Positions 51,612 through 61,380 are shown, counted from the first letter of the stretch. The stretch: 64,000 nt of DNA from Acidobacteriota bacterium (GCA_018268935.1 JAFDVS010000061.1:41219-105218), one strand, 5' to 3'. The notes: generated by a model from the letters alone, not told the origin. Translations and numbers: made by a program.

Positions 51612-53069
51612 ATGGCGAGACGCATCACATCCCGGCGCGACTTCCTCAATGAGATGGGCAACGGCATCGGCGGCCTCGGCCTCGCCTGGTTGTTGAACCA
51701 GCAGAACCTTCTCGCTGCCCCGCCTTCCACTGCTGCTGTCTGCGGTGCGGGCTCCAACATCCAGACGCCTTTTTCCCCAAAGAAGTCGCACTTTGCTCCG
51801 CGAGCCAAAGCCGTCATCTCGCTCTTCATGAGCGGTGGTGTCAGCCAGATGGACACCTTCGATCCCAAGCCGGCCCTCAACAAATACGCGGGCCAGCCGC
51901 TGTCCGGCAAAGGCGAGATCGTCGTTCGTCAGGGCCACCCCGGCCCGCTCATGCCATCGCCTTTCACCTTCCAGAATTACGGCCAGTCCGGCATGCCCGT
52001 CTCTGAGCTATTCCCCAATCTGGCGAAACACGTCGACGACATCGCGTTCCTGCGCTCCGTCATCGGCCGCAGCAACGACCACGTGATGGCCAGCTACGAA
52101 CTCGCCACCGGCACCGTGCGCATGGGCGCTCCCAGCGTCGGCTCCTGGGTCACCTACGGACTCGGTTCGGAGAACCAGAACCTGCCCGCCTACGTCGTTA
52201 TCTACGATGCGCGCGGAGGCCCATTTGGCGGCCCTTCCAATTGGTCCGCCGGCTACATGCCCGCGGTCTATCAGGGCACCATCTTCCGCTCCTCCGGTGA
52301 CCCCATCGTCGATCTCACTCCGCCGCCTTCCGTCACGCAGGACCAGCAGCGCGCCCGCCTCGATCTGCTCGGCAAACTCAACGCGCTCGATGAAACGCGC
52401 AACCCGGCGAACTCGGAACTGGCCGCCCGTATCGCTTCTTACGAACTCGCCTACCGCATGCAGGCCTGCGCGCCCGAAGCCGTCGACATCAGCAGCGAAA
52501 CCGAAGTCACCAAGAAGCTCTACGGCCTGAATGAATCCACCACCGAAGCCTTCGGCCGTCAGTGCCTCATGGCCCGCCGCCTCGTCGAGCGTGGTGTGCG
52601 CTTCATCCAGCTTTATCACGGCGGGCTCGGCATTCAGAACCTCGACACCTGGGATGCCCACGAAGACATCCGCTCCAATCACACCCGCCACGCGGCCAGC
52701 GTTGATGTGCCGATCGCGGGCCTGCTCGCCGATCTCAAGGCGCGCGGCCTGCTCGATTCCACGCTCGTTATCTTCGGCAGCGAGTTCGGCCGCATGCCCA
52801 TCTCGCAACGCGGCGTAGGCCGCGATCACAACCCCGGCACGATGACCATGTTCATGGCCGGCGCGAAGATCAAAGGCGGCCAGGCCATCGGAGCCAGCGA
52901 TGACTTCGGCTATAAGGCCGAAGTGCAGCCCATCAACGTACACGATCTGCACGCCTCCATTCTTCATCTGCTCGGCATGGATCACACCAAGCTGACCTAC
53001 GCTTATCAGGGACGCCAGATGCGCCTCACCGATGTGTACGGTGTGCCTGTGCCGCAACTCACCGCTTGA
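51612..53069 (+). CDS. Tat-exported DUF1501 protein
   Basis: A 485-residue protein. The N-terminus RRITSRRDFLNEMGNG is a twin-arginine signal. The body has the DUF1501 blocks ISLFMSGGVSQMDTFDPKP, QNYGQSGMPVSELFPNL and IFGSEFGRMPISQ, from a sulfatase-like alkaline-phosphatase-fold family. It lies two bases after the cytochrome/DUF1553 gene; the pair is a conserved module in Planctomycetes and Acidobacteriota. The two proteins presumably work together in the periplasm; biochemical function is unknown. Confidence 0.92.
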   Translation: MARRITSRRDFLNEMGNGIGGLGLAWLLNQQNLLAAPPSTAAVCGAGSNIQTPFSPKKSHFAPRAKAVISLFMSGGVSQMDTFDPKPALNKYAGQPLSGKGEIVVRQGHPGPLMPSPFTFQNYGQSGMPVSELFPNLAKHVDDIAFLRSVIGRSNDHVMASYELATGTVRMGAPSVGSWVTYGLGSENQNLPAYVVIYDARGGPFGGPSNWSAGYMPAVYQGTIFRSSGDPIVDLTPPPSVTQDQQRARLDLLGKLNALDETRNPANSELAARIASYELAYRMQACAPEAVDISSETEVTKKLYGLNESTTEAFGRQCLMARRLVERGVRFIQLYHGGLGIQNLDTWDAHEDIRSNHTRHAASVDVPIAGLLADLKARGLLDSTLVIFGSEFGRMPISQRGVGRDHNPGTMTMFMAGAKIKGGQAIGASDDFGYKAEVQPINVHDLHASILHLLGMDHTKLTYAYQGRQMRLTDVYGVPVPQLTA

Positions 53070-54424
53070 TTCCACTGCTGCTGCTGTTCGCTTCCCAATG
53101 GCTGCAATTCCGCGGCCCGAATGGGTCCGGCATCGCCACGGATGCGCAGCCTCCCATCGCTCTGCAAAAGCCCGCGTGGAAGACGGCTCTGCCCTTCGGC
53201 CGCTCCTCGCCCATCCTCATTCCGCAAGGCATCATCCTCACCGCCACCGACGGCGATACGCTCATCACGCTCTGCGTCGATCGTGCCACAGGCAAAGTGA
53301 AGTGGCGCCGTGAAGCGAAGCGCCGGCACCGCCACGCCATCTATAAGATGAACGACGGCGCATCGCCAACGCCTGCTTCCGATGGCCGCAATATCTTCGT
53401 CTTCTTCCCTGACTTCGGCCTCATCTCCTACACCGGCGATGGCGAGGAGCGCTGGCGCCTCCCCCTCGGCCCCTTCGACAGCTTCTACGGCATGGCCGGT
53501 TCGCCTGTCGTTCACAACGGCATGTTGTTCCTCGTCTGCGATCAGCGCCATGGCTCGTTCCTCATTGCTGTCGATACGCAATCCGGCAAACAGCGGTGGC
53601 GCGCCGATCGCAATGCAGGCGGCTTTGAAGGCTTCTCCACGCCGCTCATCTACAACTCGCAATTGATCGTGCAGGGCTCCTTCCGCGTCGATGCCTACTC
53701 CACGTCCACCGGAGAAAAGCTCTGGTGGGCGCGCCGCCAGGGCTACAACCCCAAAGGCGTCCCTGTGCTCATCGGCGACTTGCTGGTGCTCTCCTCGCCT
53801 GGGTCCGACGAGCCGCAATACCCCGCCTACGACTCCGTTCTGCCGACCTACGACAATGACAGGAACGGCCTGCTCTCGCGAGAGGAGGTGAAGGCCAACG
53901 CCGATATGTACGAGCACTACGGCGCCATGGACGCCGATCGCGACGGCCAGGTGAACCGCCAGGAATACGACGTTATCCGCAACCTCGGCGTCGGCGACTA
54001 CGGCATGGTGGCTATCCGCCTCAGCCCCTCCGCGGAGGGCGATCTTACTGACTCCGCCGTCGTGTGGCGCGACAAACGTTCTTACCCCAACGTTCCCGCC
54101 CCGATACATTTTCAGGGGCTTTTGTTTTCCGTCCGCAACGGCGGCATCGTCACCACCCACGATCCGCAATCGGGCAAAGCCCTTCACACCGCCCGCCTCA
54201 CCGATGCCCTCGGCGATTACTACAGCGCGCCAGCCGCCGCCAACGGCCACGTCTACTTCGCCAGCGAACAGGGTGTGGTCAGCGTGGTCCGCGCCAAGGC
54301 CGAATGGGAGATCGCCTCGGTCAATCCCATCGGCGATGAGATCTACGCAACTCCCGCCATTGAAGGCAACCGCCTCTTCCTCCGCACTCGTAACAACCTC
54401 CTCTGCTTCCTTTCGGTACATTGA
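53066..54424 (+). CDS. Secreted PQQ-type beta-propeller protein with two inserted EF-hands
   Basis: A 452-residue protein translated from TTG at 53066, overlapping the DUF1501 stop as TTGA. A short hydrophobic N-terminus (IPLLLLFASQW) precedes QFRGPNGSGIA, a PQQ-like blade. Further blades read LITLCVDRATGKVKWRREA, LIAVDTQSGKQRWRADR and TTHDPQSGKALHTARL. Between blades, two canonical EF-hand calcium loops appear: Asp263-Glu274 (DNDRNGLLSREE) and Asp289-Glu300 (DADRDGQVNRQE). The EF-hands interrupt the propeller around residues 255-305. Function unknown; calcium-stabilised exported protein acting with the DUF1501 module is the best guess. Confidence 0.87.
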   Translation: MIPLLLLFASQWLQFRGPNGSGIATDAQPPIALQKPAWKTALPFGRSSPILIPQGIILTATDGDTLITLCVDRATGKVKWRREAKRRHRHAIYKMNDGASPTPASDGRNIFVFFPDFGLISYTGDGEERWRLPLGPFDSFYGMAGSPVVHNGMLFLVCDQRHGSFLIAVDTQSGKQRWRADRNAGGFEGFSTPLIYNSQLIVQGSFRVDAYSTSTGEKLWWARRQGYNPKGVPVLIGDLLVLSSPGSDEPQYPAYDSVLPTYDNDRNGLLSREEVKANADMYEHYGAMDADRDGQVNRQEYDVIRNLGVGDYGMVAIRLSPSAEGDLTDSAVVWRDKRSYPNVPAPIHFQGLLFSVRNGGIVTTHDPQSGKALHTARLTDALGDYYSAPAAANGHVYFASEQGVVSVVRAKAEWEIASVNPIGDEIYATPAIEGNRLFLRTRNNLLCFLSVH

Positions 54425-54443
54425 AAGAAAAGGAGTGCCGCAG

Positions 54444-56579
54444 ATGCGTTTCGAGATCGCTGCGTGTATCGGCCTTTGTGCCCTGGCGTTGCCAGGCGTG
54501 GCACAAACTGGGAGGCGCTCTCCCACAGAATCGAGCTACCGAATGGCTACAACAGACATCTATTGGAAGTGGACCGGACCCTATGGCGGTGTACCGCCCT
54601 TCGACAAAGTGAAGATCCCCGGACTCCGCTCCGCCCTCGATAGCGGCATTGCTCAGGCTCTGGCCAATGTCGACGCCATCGCCACGCAGACCGCACCGGC
54701 GACGTTCGAGAACACCATCGCCGCCCTGGAGCGCGCCGACGAGGCCCTCGAGAACACAGAGTCCATCTACGGTGTCTGGCGCTCCAATATGTCTTCTGAC
54801 GAGTTCCGCCCTGTGCAGGCAGAGATGGAGCCGAAGCTCGCCGCCTATCGCGACAAGCTTCTGCAAAACGGCCCGCTCTTCCGCCGTATCGAGACGGTCT
54901 ATCAAAACGCCGCCAAGCTCAACCCCGAACAGCAGCGCCTCACCTGGGACATCTACACCAACTTCGTCCGCGCCGGAGCCAAGCTCACCGACGAGAAGAA
55001 GAAGCGCATCGCCGAGATCAACCAGCGGCTGGCGGCACTCTACAACAAGTTCAGCAACAACCTGCTCCACGATGAAGAGAACTACGTCCTCTATCTGAAG
55101 AAGGAGCAACTTGGCGGGCTGGCGCCTTCCTTCGTTGCCTCCGCCGTGGCCGCAGCCAAACAGCGCGGCCACGATGGCGAGTACGCCATTCTCAACACGC
55201 GCTCCTCCGTCGAGCCTTTCCTCACGGACTCCACCGAGCGAGCTCTTCGTGAGAAGGTCTGGCGCACCTTCTACAGCCGTGGCGACAACGGCGACGAGTA
55301 CGACAACAACGCCGTCATCACCGAGATCCTCAAGCTGCGTGCCGAGCGCACCACATTGCAGGGTTACAAGACCTTCGCCGATCGGGCCATCGAGAAGCAG
55401 GTGGCCAAGACGCCCGCCGCCGCGATGGACCTGATGATGAAGCTCTGGCCCGCGGCCATCGCCCGCGTGAAGGAAGAGGTGGCCGACATGCAGGCCATCG
55501 CCGACCGCGAAGGCGCCAGGATCAAGATCGCTCCCTGGGACTACCGCTTCTACGCCGAGAAGGTCCGCAAGGCCAAGTACGACCTCGACTCGAGCGAGGT
55601 CATGCAGTATCTCCAACTGGAGAAGCTTCGTGAAGGCATGATGTGGGCCGCGGGCAAGGCCTACGGCTTCGAGTTCGTTCCGCTCACCAACATCCCCGTC
55701 TTCCACGAAGACGTGCGCGTGTGGGAAGTGAAGCGCGGCGGCAAGCATGTCGGCGTTTGGTACTTCGATCCCTATGCCCGCAAGGGCAAGCGTTCCGGCG
55801 CCTGGATGACGGCCTATCGCAAGCAGAGCCGCATGGACGGCGAGGTGACCACTCTCGTCTCCAACAACTCGAACTTCGTCAAGGGCGCGCCGGGTGAGCC
55901 CGTGCTCATCTCCTGGACGGATGCCGAGACCATGTTCCACGAGTTCGGCCATGCGATCCATGGCCTCAGCTCCAACGTGACGTATCCCACGCTATCGGGC
56001 ACTTCCGTGGCCCGCGACTACGTCGAGTTCCCCTCGCAGATCAACGAGTACTTCCTTTCCGCGCCCGAGGTGCTGAACCGCTTTGCGGTGCACTACAAGA
56101 CGGGCAAGCCGATGCCCGCGGAGCTGCTCAAGAAGATCAAGAACGCCGACAAGTTCAACCAGGGCTTCGCCACCACGGAGTTCCTGGCCAGTGCGCTGGT
56201 GGACATGAAGGTGCACACCATCGCCAACCCCGATGGCATCGATCCGGACAAGTTCGAGCGTGAGACGCTGGCTGCTCTGAACATGCCCGATGAGCTGCCC
56301 ATGCGTCATCGCATGCCGCAGTTTGCCCACATCTTCTCGGGCGAAGGATACGCCGCAGGCTACTACTCGTATTTGTGGGCCGATGCGCTCACCGCCGATG
56401 CCTGGGAAGCGTTCCAGGAAGGCAAAGGCGCCTTCGATCAGAAGGTGGCCATGAGCTTCTATGACAACGTGCTCAGCAAGGGCAACACGATCGACCCGGC
56501 CATCGGATATCGTAAGTTCCGCGGCCGCGACGTGGACACCAATGCCCTCATGCGCGACCGCGGCTTTCCCGTGAAGTGA
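54444..56579 (+). CDS. M3-family zinc oligopeptidase, exported (Dcp/OpdA-like)
   Basis: A 711-residue metallopeptidase. The HEFGH zinc motif with catalytic Glu is at 499-503 (TMFHEFGHAIHGL); the third ligand region is YVEFPSQINEYFL. Blocks such as GEPVLISWTDA and YYSYLWADALTADAW are typical of peptidyl-dipeptidase Dcp. A signal peptide (MRFEIAACIGLCALALPG) suggests a periplasmic location. The ATG at 54444 with AAGGAG eight bases upstream is preferred over earlier in-frame starts. It lies 19 bases after the propeller gene. Confidence 0.93.
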   Translation: MRFEIAACIGLCALALPGVAQTGRRSPTESSYRMATTDIYWKWTGPYGGVPPFDKVKIPGLRSALDSGIAQALANVDAIATQTAPATFENTIAALERADEALENTESIYGVWRSNMSSDEFRPVQAEMEPKLAAYRDKLLQNGPLFRRIETVYQNAAKLNPEQQRLTWDIYTNFVRAGAKLTDEKKKRIAEINQRLAALYNKFSNNLLHDEENYVLYLKKEQLGGLAPSFVASAVAAAKQRGHDGEYAILNTRSSVEPFLTDSTERALREKVWRTFYSRGDNGDEYDNNAVITEILKLRAERTTLQGYKTFADRAIEKQVAKTPAAAMDLMMKLWPAAIARVKEEVADMQAIADREGARIKIAPWDYRFYAEKVRKAKYDLDSSEVMQYLQLEKLREGMMWAAGKAYGFEFVPLTNIPVFHEDVRVWEVKRGGKHVGVWYFDPYARKGKRSGAWMTAYRKQSRMDGEVTTLVSNNSNFVKGAPGEPVLISWTDAETMFHEFGHAIHGLSSNVTYPTLSGTSVARDYVEFPSQINEYFLSAPEVLNRFAVHYKTGKPMPAELLKKIKNADKFNQGFATTEFLASALVDMKVHTIANPDGIDPDKFERETLAALNMPDELPMRHRMPQFAHIFSGEGYAAGYYSYLWADALTADAWEAFQEGKGAFDQKVAMSFYDNVLSKGNTIDPAIGYRKFRGRDVDTNALMRDRGFPVK

Positions 56580-59500
56580 TCAGAACTGGAAGCGCATCAC
56601 GAACAGGATGTGGCTGTTCGAGGTGCCCACATCGGAGAACGAGCCGCGCGTACCGAAGCCCGTGCCGAAGGCCAGCGGGTTGTTGGCGTTGAAGGTCGAG
56701 CTCGGATTGCTGTAGTTGGGCTGCTTCACCGGGAAGAAGTTGTTGGCGTCGAGCCGCAGTTGAATGCGCGCCCGCTCGGCGATGTTCCACCACTTGGCGA
56801 TCGAGAGCTGGGTCCAGGTGAGGCCCGGCCCTTCGAACGTGTTGCGTCCCAGCGTGCCCGGAGTGAAGGCTGCCGGGTAAGCGAACGAGCTGAACTTGAG
56901 GTACGGGTTCTGCGCCGAGGTGGGGAAGCGGTTCGCTCCGATGTCCCAGTTCTTGACCTGTGCCTCTTCATTGGTGGTGAGGATGTTCGGGCGTGCCTCG
57001 CCGTTGAGGTAGCGGTTCGGGCTGCCTCCGAATCCGACCGTGAACGGCTGCCCCGATTGGAACGTCTGCGTCCAGGTCAGCTCCCATCCGCCTAGCACAT
57101 GGTTGAGCAGCGCGCCCTGGTTCATGAACTTGCGCCCACGCCCGAATGGGAGTTCGTAGCTCATCACGCTGACGAAGCGATGGCGGATGTCGGTGCTGCT
57201 GCGGCCCTTCTCCAAGCGCCTGTTATAGAAGGTGACGCCGTTGTCGCCCGAGTCGGCTTCCGTCTCGTTGAGGGTCTTCGCATAGGTGTAGAAGGCATTG
57301 AAGCTCAGCCCGCCTGAGTAGCGCTTCTCCACACGAATGGTCCCGCCGTGATAGGTGTTGTGGCCGTAGTTCGAGAAGTGGCTGATGCCTCCGAACTGGC
57401 GGTAGGGTTTGTAGTTCTGCGATGCGGTGAAGATCTGGTTGAGGACGTTGAGGTCGCGCGAGATGTCGAGCGGGATGACGTTCATGTCCCAGCTATTGAT
57501 CAGGCCCACGCCGCTCTGCCCCTGATACTGCATGTCGAGAACGAAGTTCTGGGCGAAGCCCCACTGCACGCCTGCCGACCAGCTCTGCACATAGGGCATG
57601 CGCATGTTCGGATCCCACCAGTTGGCGCCGCGCCCGGCGAAGTTGTTCCCGATGAACGGTACCGAGCCATCGGCCTGCCGGTCGTATTGGAACGAGGGCG
57701 GGCCTTGCGACAGGCGGAAGGCATGCCGTGGATCGCCTACCGGCGATTGCACGGTGGCGTTGGCCAGATACTCCTGGAAGAGGATGTTGGTTCCCGTGGC
57801 GAAGATGTCCTGATGGACGATGCCATAGGATCCGCGGAAGACCATGCTCGGATGGAAGTTCCAGGCCAGTCCGATGCGCGGAGCGAAGTTGTTCAGGTCG
57901 CGCTTGGCGAGCGCTCCCTTGGGATGCGTGATCGCTCCCATCAGTCCGCTGATGGGGTCTTTGACGTTAGGGTCGAACTGCGACTGCTGCCCGTACTTGG
58001 TGCCGAACGGCGACTCATACGACCAGCGCACGCCGAGGTTCAGGGTGAGGTTGCGCACCGGCTTGTAGTCGGTCTGCGCGTACCACTGATGCGACCACCA
58101 GCGCGGCAGCCATGAGGCGAACTCCTGTGTGTAGACCGCGCTGCCCACCGTGCCCAGCAGGAAGTTGGCGAAACCGATGCCGGTGTTCGGAGTGAACGGC
58201 TGGTTGGTGCCGGTGAAGTTGTAGGTGCCTCCGGGAAGCGATCCGGCGGTGCCGTTGTAGCGTGTGCGGATCAGCTCATAGCCGAACTTGAAGGTGTGCT
58301 TGCCGGCGATCTTGGTGAGGTTGTCCTGGAAGGTGAAGTCCTCACCGACGTTCTGGAAGCTGGGCAGGCCGGCGAAGCCGTAGCCGATGTTGAAGTAGGG
58401 GAACGTTGCGCCGGAGACGTTGGGGATGCCGAGCTGTTTGGCCCAATCCTGATCGCGGGTGAGCGCCGTCTCATAGCGTGCGCGGCGGTTCATGCCGGCG
58501 CGGAACTCGTTGTTCATCGACGGCGAAAGGATGAGCATGTCGCTGAACACGATGTTGATGTGATCGACAGGCGCGGGCTGCGCGTTGGGGTCGATGTCGC
58601 GCCAGTTGAACTGAGCCTGATAGTCGCCCTTCCAGGCGCGGTGATGGGCATGCGAGTAGCGTCCGAAGATCTTGTGAGCCGAGCTGAACTGATGGTCGAT
58701 CTTAGCGTCCCAGCGGGTGCGGCGGATCTGCTTGATCTGATTCATGACCAGGTTCTCGCTGGGGCCGGAAGCGGTGGCGAAGCCCGCGCCATTGGGCTTG
58801 GTGAAGGGATCGCGGCCGAGGAAGTTGACCACCGCGGGATCGAACATGTTGCGCGGGATGATGTTGCCGGGGAAGGGATCGCGCAGCCAGTTGGCGCCTT
58901 CCTGCCGTGTGGTGAAGGGATTGTAGATGGGCAGGGGGCGCGGCGAAGTCTGGCCGCCGAAGGAGAAGTCTCCGTTGAGCATGGCTTCCGTGGGAACGGT
59001 GGTGCGGGCGGAACTGGTGCCTGCGTTCTCATAGTGGCGCTCCCAGCCGGCGAGCCAGAAGGTCTTGTCGCGGCCCTTGTAGAGCTTGGGCAGGATCATG
59101 GGGCCGGTGAAGAGGAATGTGGTCTCGTGATAGGTGAAGGGGTTGGTGCGGGGCAACTGCTCGAGGAAGTTGCGGTGGATCATCTGCTTGTTGATGTAGC
59201 GGTTCTCGGCCGAGCCATGGAACTGGTTGGTGCCCGACTTGAAGACGATGGACATCAGCCCGCCGGCCGAGTGGCCGAGTTCCGCAGGTGCGCCAGTGGT
59301 GTAGAGCTTCACTTCCTCAAAGGCATCTTGTGTGGTGGAGATCTGTGCGTCGGTGCCGTTGGTAGCGCCGATGCCGGGCTCTTTGCCGTTGATGCCGTCG
59401 ACGGTGTAACCCATTGCGCGGGCGCGCTGGCCGAGCACGGTGAAGCCGCCGATGGCGTTGGCGCCGGGCATATAGAAGAGGATGCGGATGGCGCGCTTCT

Positions 59501-59945
59501 GGCTCACAGGGACCTTCACCAGCAGGTCTCCGTCGAGCACCTGGCCCGAGGTTGCGGTCTCTGTATCGAGCAGTGGCGGTGCGCCCGTGACTTGGACGCT
59601 TTCGGTGACCGCGCCCACTTCGAGGGCGATGTCGAGGCGCGGCATCTCGCCGGTCCGCAGGACGATGCCTTCGCGCTGGTGCTTCTTGAAGCCCGCTGCT
59701 TCGGCGGTGAGGCGGTAGGTGCCGGGTGCGAGATACGGCACGTAGTAAGCACCTTCGTTGTTGGTGACGGCTTCGGAAACGAAGGAGGTGTTCTGGTTGA
59801 CGACGGTGACTTTGGCGGCTACGACGATGGCGCCAGTGGAGTCGGAGATGGTTCCCACGAGAGTAGCTGTGCCGGCGGTTTGGGCCGGAAGCAGACTCAT
59901 CGAGCCGAGAGCGAGGGCGAACAAACGGAGTCCCCTATTCAGCAT
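56580..59945 (-). CDS. Oar-like TonB-dependent receptor with carboxypeptidase-regulatory domain
   Basis: A 1121-residue outer-membrane protein. After the signal peptide a carboxypeptidase-regulatory-like Ig domain covers about 25-105 (ISDSTGAIVVAAKVTVVNQ, NNEGAYYVPYLAPGTYRLT). A plug-like region follows from about 120 (MGYTVDGINGKEPGIGATNG), then a large beta-barrel. The chain ends in RFQF with a terminal Phe, the usual outer-membrane assembly signal. The start ATG at 59945 has AGGAG six bases upstream; a TTG one codon earlier is less likely. The substrate is probably an oligosaccharide or peptide. It has its own promoter-like region at 59975-60002. Confidence 0.93.
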   Translation of the reverse strand: MLNRGLRLFALALGSMSLLPAQTAGTATLVGTISDSTGAIVVAAKVTVVNQNTSFVSEAVTNNEGAYYVPYLAPGTYRLTAEAAGFKKHQREGIVLRTGEMPRLDIALEVGAVTESVQVTGAPPLLDTETATSGQVLDGDLLVKVPVSQKRAIRILFYMPGANAIGGFTVLGQRARAMGYTVDGINGKEPGIGATNGTDAQISTTQDAFEEVKLYTTGAPAELGHSAGGLMSIVFKSGTNQFHGSAENRYINKQMIHRNFLEQLPRTNPFTYHETTFLFTGPMILPKLYKGRDKTFWLAGWERHYENAGTSSARTTVPTEAMLNGDFSFGGQTSPRPLPIYNPFTTRQEGANWLRDPFPGNIIPRNMFDPAVVNFLGRDPFTKPNGAGFATASGPSENLVMNQIKQIRRTRWDAKIDHQFSSAHKIFGRYSHAHHRAWKGDYQAQFNWRDIDPNAQPAPVDHINIVFSDMLILSPSMNNEFRAGMNRRARYETALTRDQDWAKQLGIPNVSGATFPYFNIGYGFAGLPSFQNVGEDFTFQDNLTKIAGKHTFKFGYELIRTRYNGTAGSLPGGTYNFTGTNQPFTPNTGIGFANFLLGTVGSAVYTQEFASWLPRWWSHQWYAQTDYKPVRNLTLNLGVRWSYESPFGTKYGQQSQFDPNVKDPISGLMGAITHPKGALAKRDLNNFAPRIGLAWNFHPSMVFRGSYGIVHQDIFATGTNILFQEYLANATVQSPVGDPRHAFRLSQGPPSFQYDRQADGSVPFIGNNFAGRGANWWDPNMRMPYVQSWSAGVQWGFAQNFVLDMQYQGQSGVGLINSWDMNVIPLDISRDLNVLNQIFTASQNYKPYRQFGGISHFSNYGHNTYHGGTIRVEKRYSGGLSFNAFYTYAKTLNETEADSGDNGVTFYNRRLEKGRSSTDIRHRFVSVMSYELPFGRGRKFMNQGALLNHVLGGWELTWTQTFQSGQPFTVGFGGSPNRYLNGEARPNILTTNEEAQVKNWDIGANRFPTSAQNPYLKFSSFAYPAAFTPGTLGRNTFEGPGLTWTQLSIAKWWNIAERARIQLRLDANNFFPVKQPNYSNPSSTFNANNPLAFGTGFGTRGSFSDVGTSNSHILFVMRFQF

Positions 59946-59974
59946 CAATAGCTCCTAAAAGGAAATGAGGGTAG

Positions 59975-60002
59975 AACATCACACCGCGAGGCTCGGTGTC
60001 AA
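59975..60002 (-). promoter_or_regulatory. Promoter region of the TonB receptor with palindromic operator-like repeat
   Basis: On the minus strand, TTGACA (plus 59997-60002) is followed by the perfect six-base inverted repeat ACACCG...CGGTGT (arms 59981-59986 and 59994-59999, seven-base centre). The repeat sits where it would lie between -35 and -10, so a bound regulator could block the receptor promoter. The -10 is weak (TGTTCT, 18 bases on). Confidence 0.45.
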
Positions 60003-60042
60003 GGGTACATCCAAGGTTGCGGCTGCATGCGTAGTGTTCCAT

Positions 60043-61380
60043 ATGAAGCAGGCAATTGTGTTGGGTGGCAGCATGGCGGGGCTGGTGACGGCCGGCGTGC
60101 TGGCGAAGCACTACGGACGAGTCACGGTGGTGGAGCAGGACGTGCTGCCGGAAAGTGTGGAACAGCGGCGCGGGGCGCCGCAAGGCAGGCACGCGCACGG
60201 GTTGCTGGCGGGCGGAGGGCGCGCGTTGGAAGAGCTGTTTCCGGGCCTTTCCGATGAGTTGCGGCGCGATGGCGCGGTACCGGCCGATGTTGCCCGCGAC
60301 CTGCGCTGGTTTCATGAAGGTGGCTGCCTGGCACGGTTCCGGAGCGGGCTTGACGGGTTCCTGCTGAGCCGGCCGCTGATCGAGACGGCGGTGCGGCGGA
60401 GGGTGAAGGCGTTGCCCAATGTGCGATTCCTGGAAGGGCAGCGGGTTGATGGATTGATGGCAACGGCAAATCGTTCGCGAGTGGTGGGTGTGAGGATCGG
60501 CGGCGAGGAACTGAGCGCAGACCTGGTGGTGGACACGACGGGCCGCGGATCGCAGACCCCGCAGTGGCTGGAGATGATGGGCTACCGGAAGCCGGTGGAA
60601 GAGCGCGTGGAAGTGGCGCTGGCCTATACCACGCGGCTGTTCCGGTGGCGGCCGGAGCACTTGAACGGGGATGGCGCGGCGGTGATCCCATCGACTCCCG
60701 AGGGCAAGGTTGGCGGAGTGATGCTGCGGCAGGAGGGCGAACGCTGGATCGTGACGTTGATCGGGCACTTCGGCCATCAGGCGCCGGAGGATCTGGCGGG
60801 CTTCATCGAGTATGCGCGGCATCTGCCGGCACCCTATATCTACGAGGTGATTCGTCATGCCGAACCGATCGGCGAGGCGTGTTCGGCGCGCTTCCCGGCG
60901 AGTGTGCGGCGGCGCTATGAGCGGCTGGACCGGTTCCCCGAGGGCTACCTGGTGATGGGCGATGCTATCTGCAGCTTCAATCCGAAGTATGGACAGGGGA
61001 TGACGGTGACGGCGCTGGAAGGCAAGGCGCTGGATGAGTGTCTGGCGGAGGGCGGCGAGAGGTTGGCGCAACGCTTCCACCGGCGCGCCGCGGAAGTGGT
61101 GGATATCCCGTGGGCGATCGCCGTAGGCAATGATCTGCGCATGAAGGAGACGGTTGGGCCACGCTCGTTGGGCGTACGGTTCATCAATTGGTACATGGCG
61201 CAGTTGCATAAGGCGGCCCATGAGGACGCAGTGTTGTCGATGGCATTCCATCAGGTGGCGAACTTGCTGGCGCCTCCGCAGAGCGTGATGGCGCCGGGGA
61301 TTGCGTGGCGAGTGGCGCGCCACGCGTTGTTCCCGCGACAACGGCGGGAGCCGGCTAAGCTTTCAGAAGCCAGTCTGTGA
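60043..61380 (+). CDS. FAD-dependent monooxygenase/oxidoreductase
   Basis: A 445-residue flavoprotein. The Rossmann FAD-binding segment is AIVLGGSMAGLVTAGVL and continues with VTVVEQD. The second FAD motif is GDAICSFNPKYGQGMT. The pattern recalls 2-polyprenyl-6-methoxyphenol-hydroxylase-like and halogenase-like enzymes, but the substrate is unknown. The ATG at 60043 is chosen because upstream residues have no similarity. Its codons are mostly G-ending (CTG, GTG, GCG), unlike plus-strand genes left of 50 kb, which favour C-ending codons; this follows the local strand composition. It overlaps the convergent DUF1501 gene by 26 bases. Confidence 0.87.
   Translation: MKQAIVLGGSMAGLVTAGVLAKHYGRVTVVEQDVLPESVEQRRGAPQGRHAHGLLAGGGRALEELFPGLSDELRRDGAVPADVARDLRWFHEGGCLARFRSGLDGFLLSRPLIETAVRRRVKALPNVRFLEGQRVDGLMATANRSRVVGVRIGGEELSADLVVDTTGRGSQTPQWLEMMGYRKPVEERVEVALAYTTRLFRWRPEHLNGDGAAVIPSTPEGKVGGVMLRQEGERWIVTLIGHFGHQAPEDLAGFIEYARHLPAPYIYEVIRHAEPIGEACSARFPASVRRRYERLDRFPEGYLVMGDAICSFNPKYGQGMTVTALEGKALDECLAEGGERLAQRFHRRAAEVVDIPWAIAVGNDLRMKETVGPRSLGVRFINWYMAQLHKAAHEDAVLSMAFHQVANLLAPPQSVMAPGIAWRVARHALFPRQRREPAKLSEASL

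Noticed and set aside
58296..59951. A 551-codon plus-strand frame opposite the TonB receptor
   Set aside because: Shadow frame, no motifs, and it overlaps the receptor's conserved N-terminal half.
59935..61341. A 468-codon minus-strand frame opposite the FAD monooxygenase
   Set aside because: Arg/His/Pro-rich translation typical of antisense frames; no domain.
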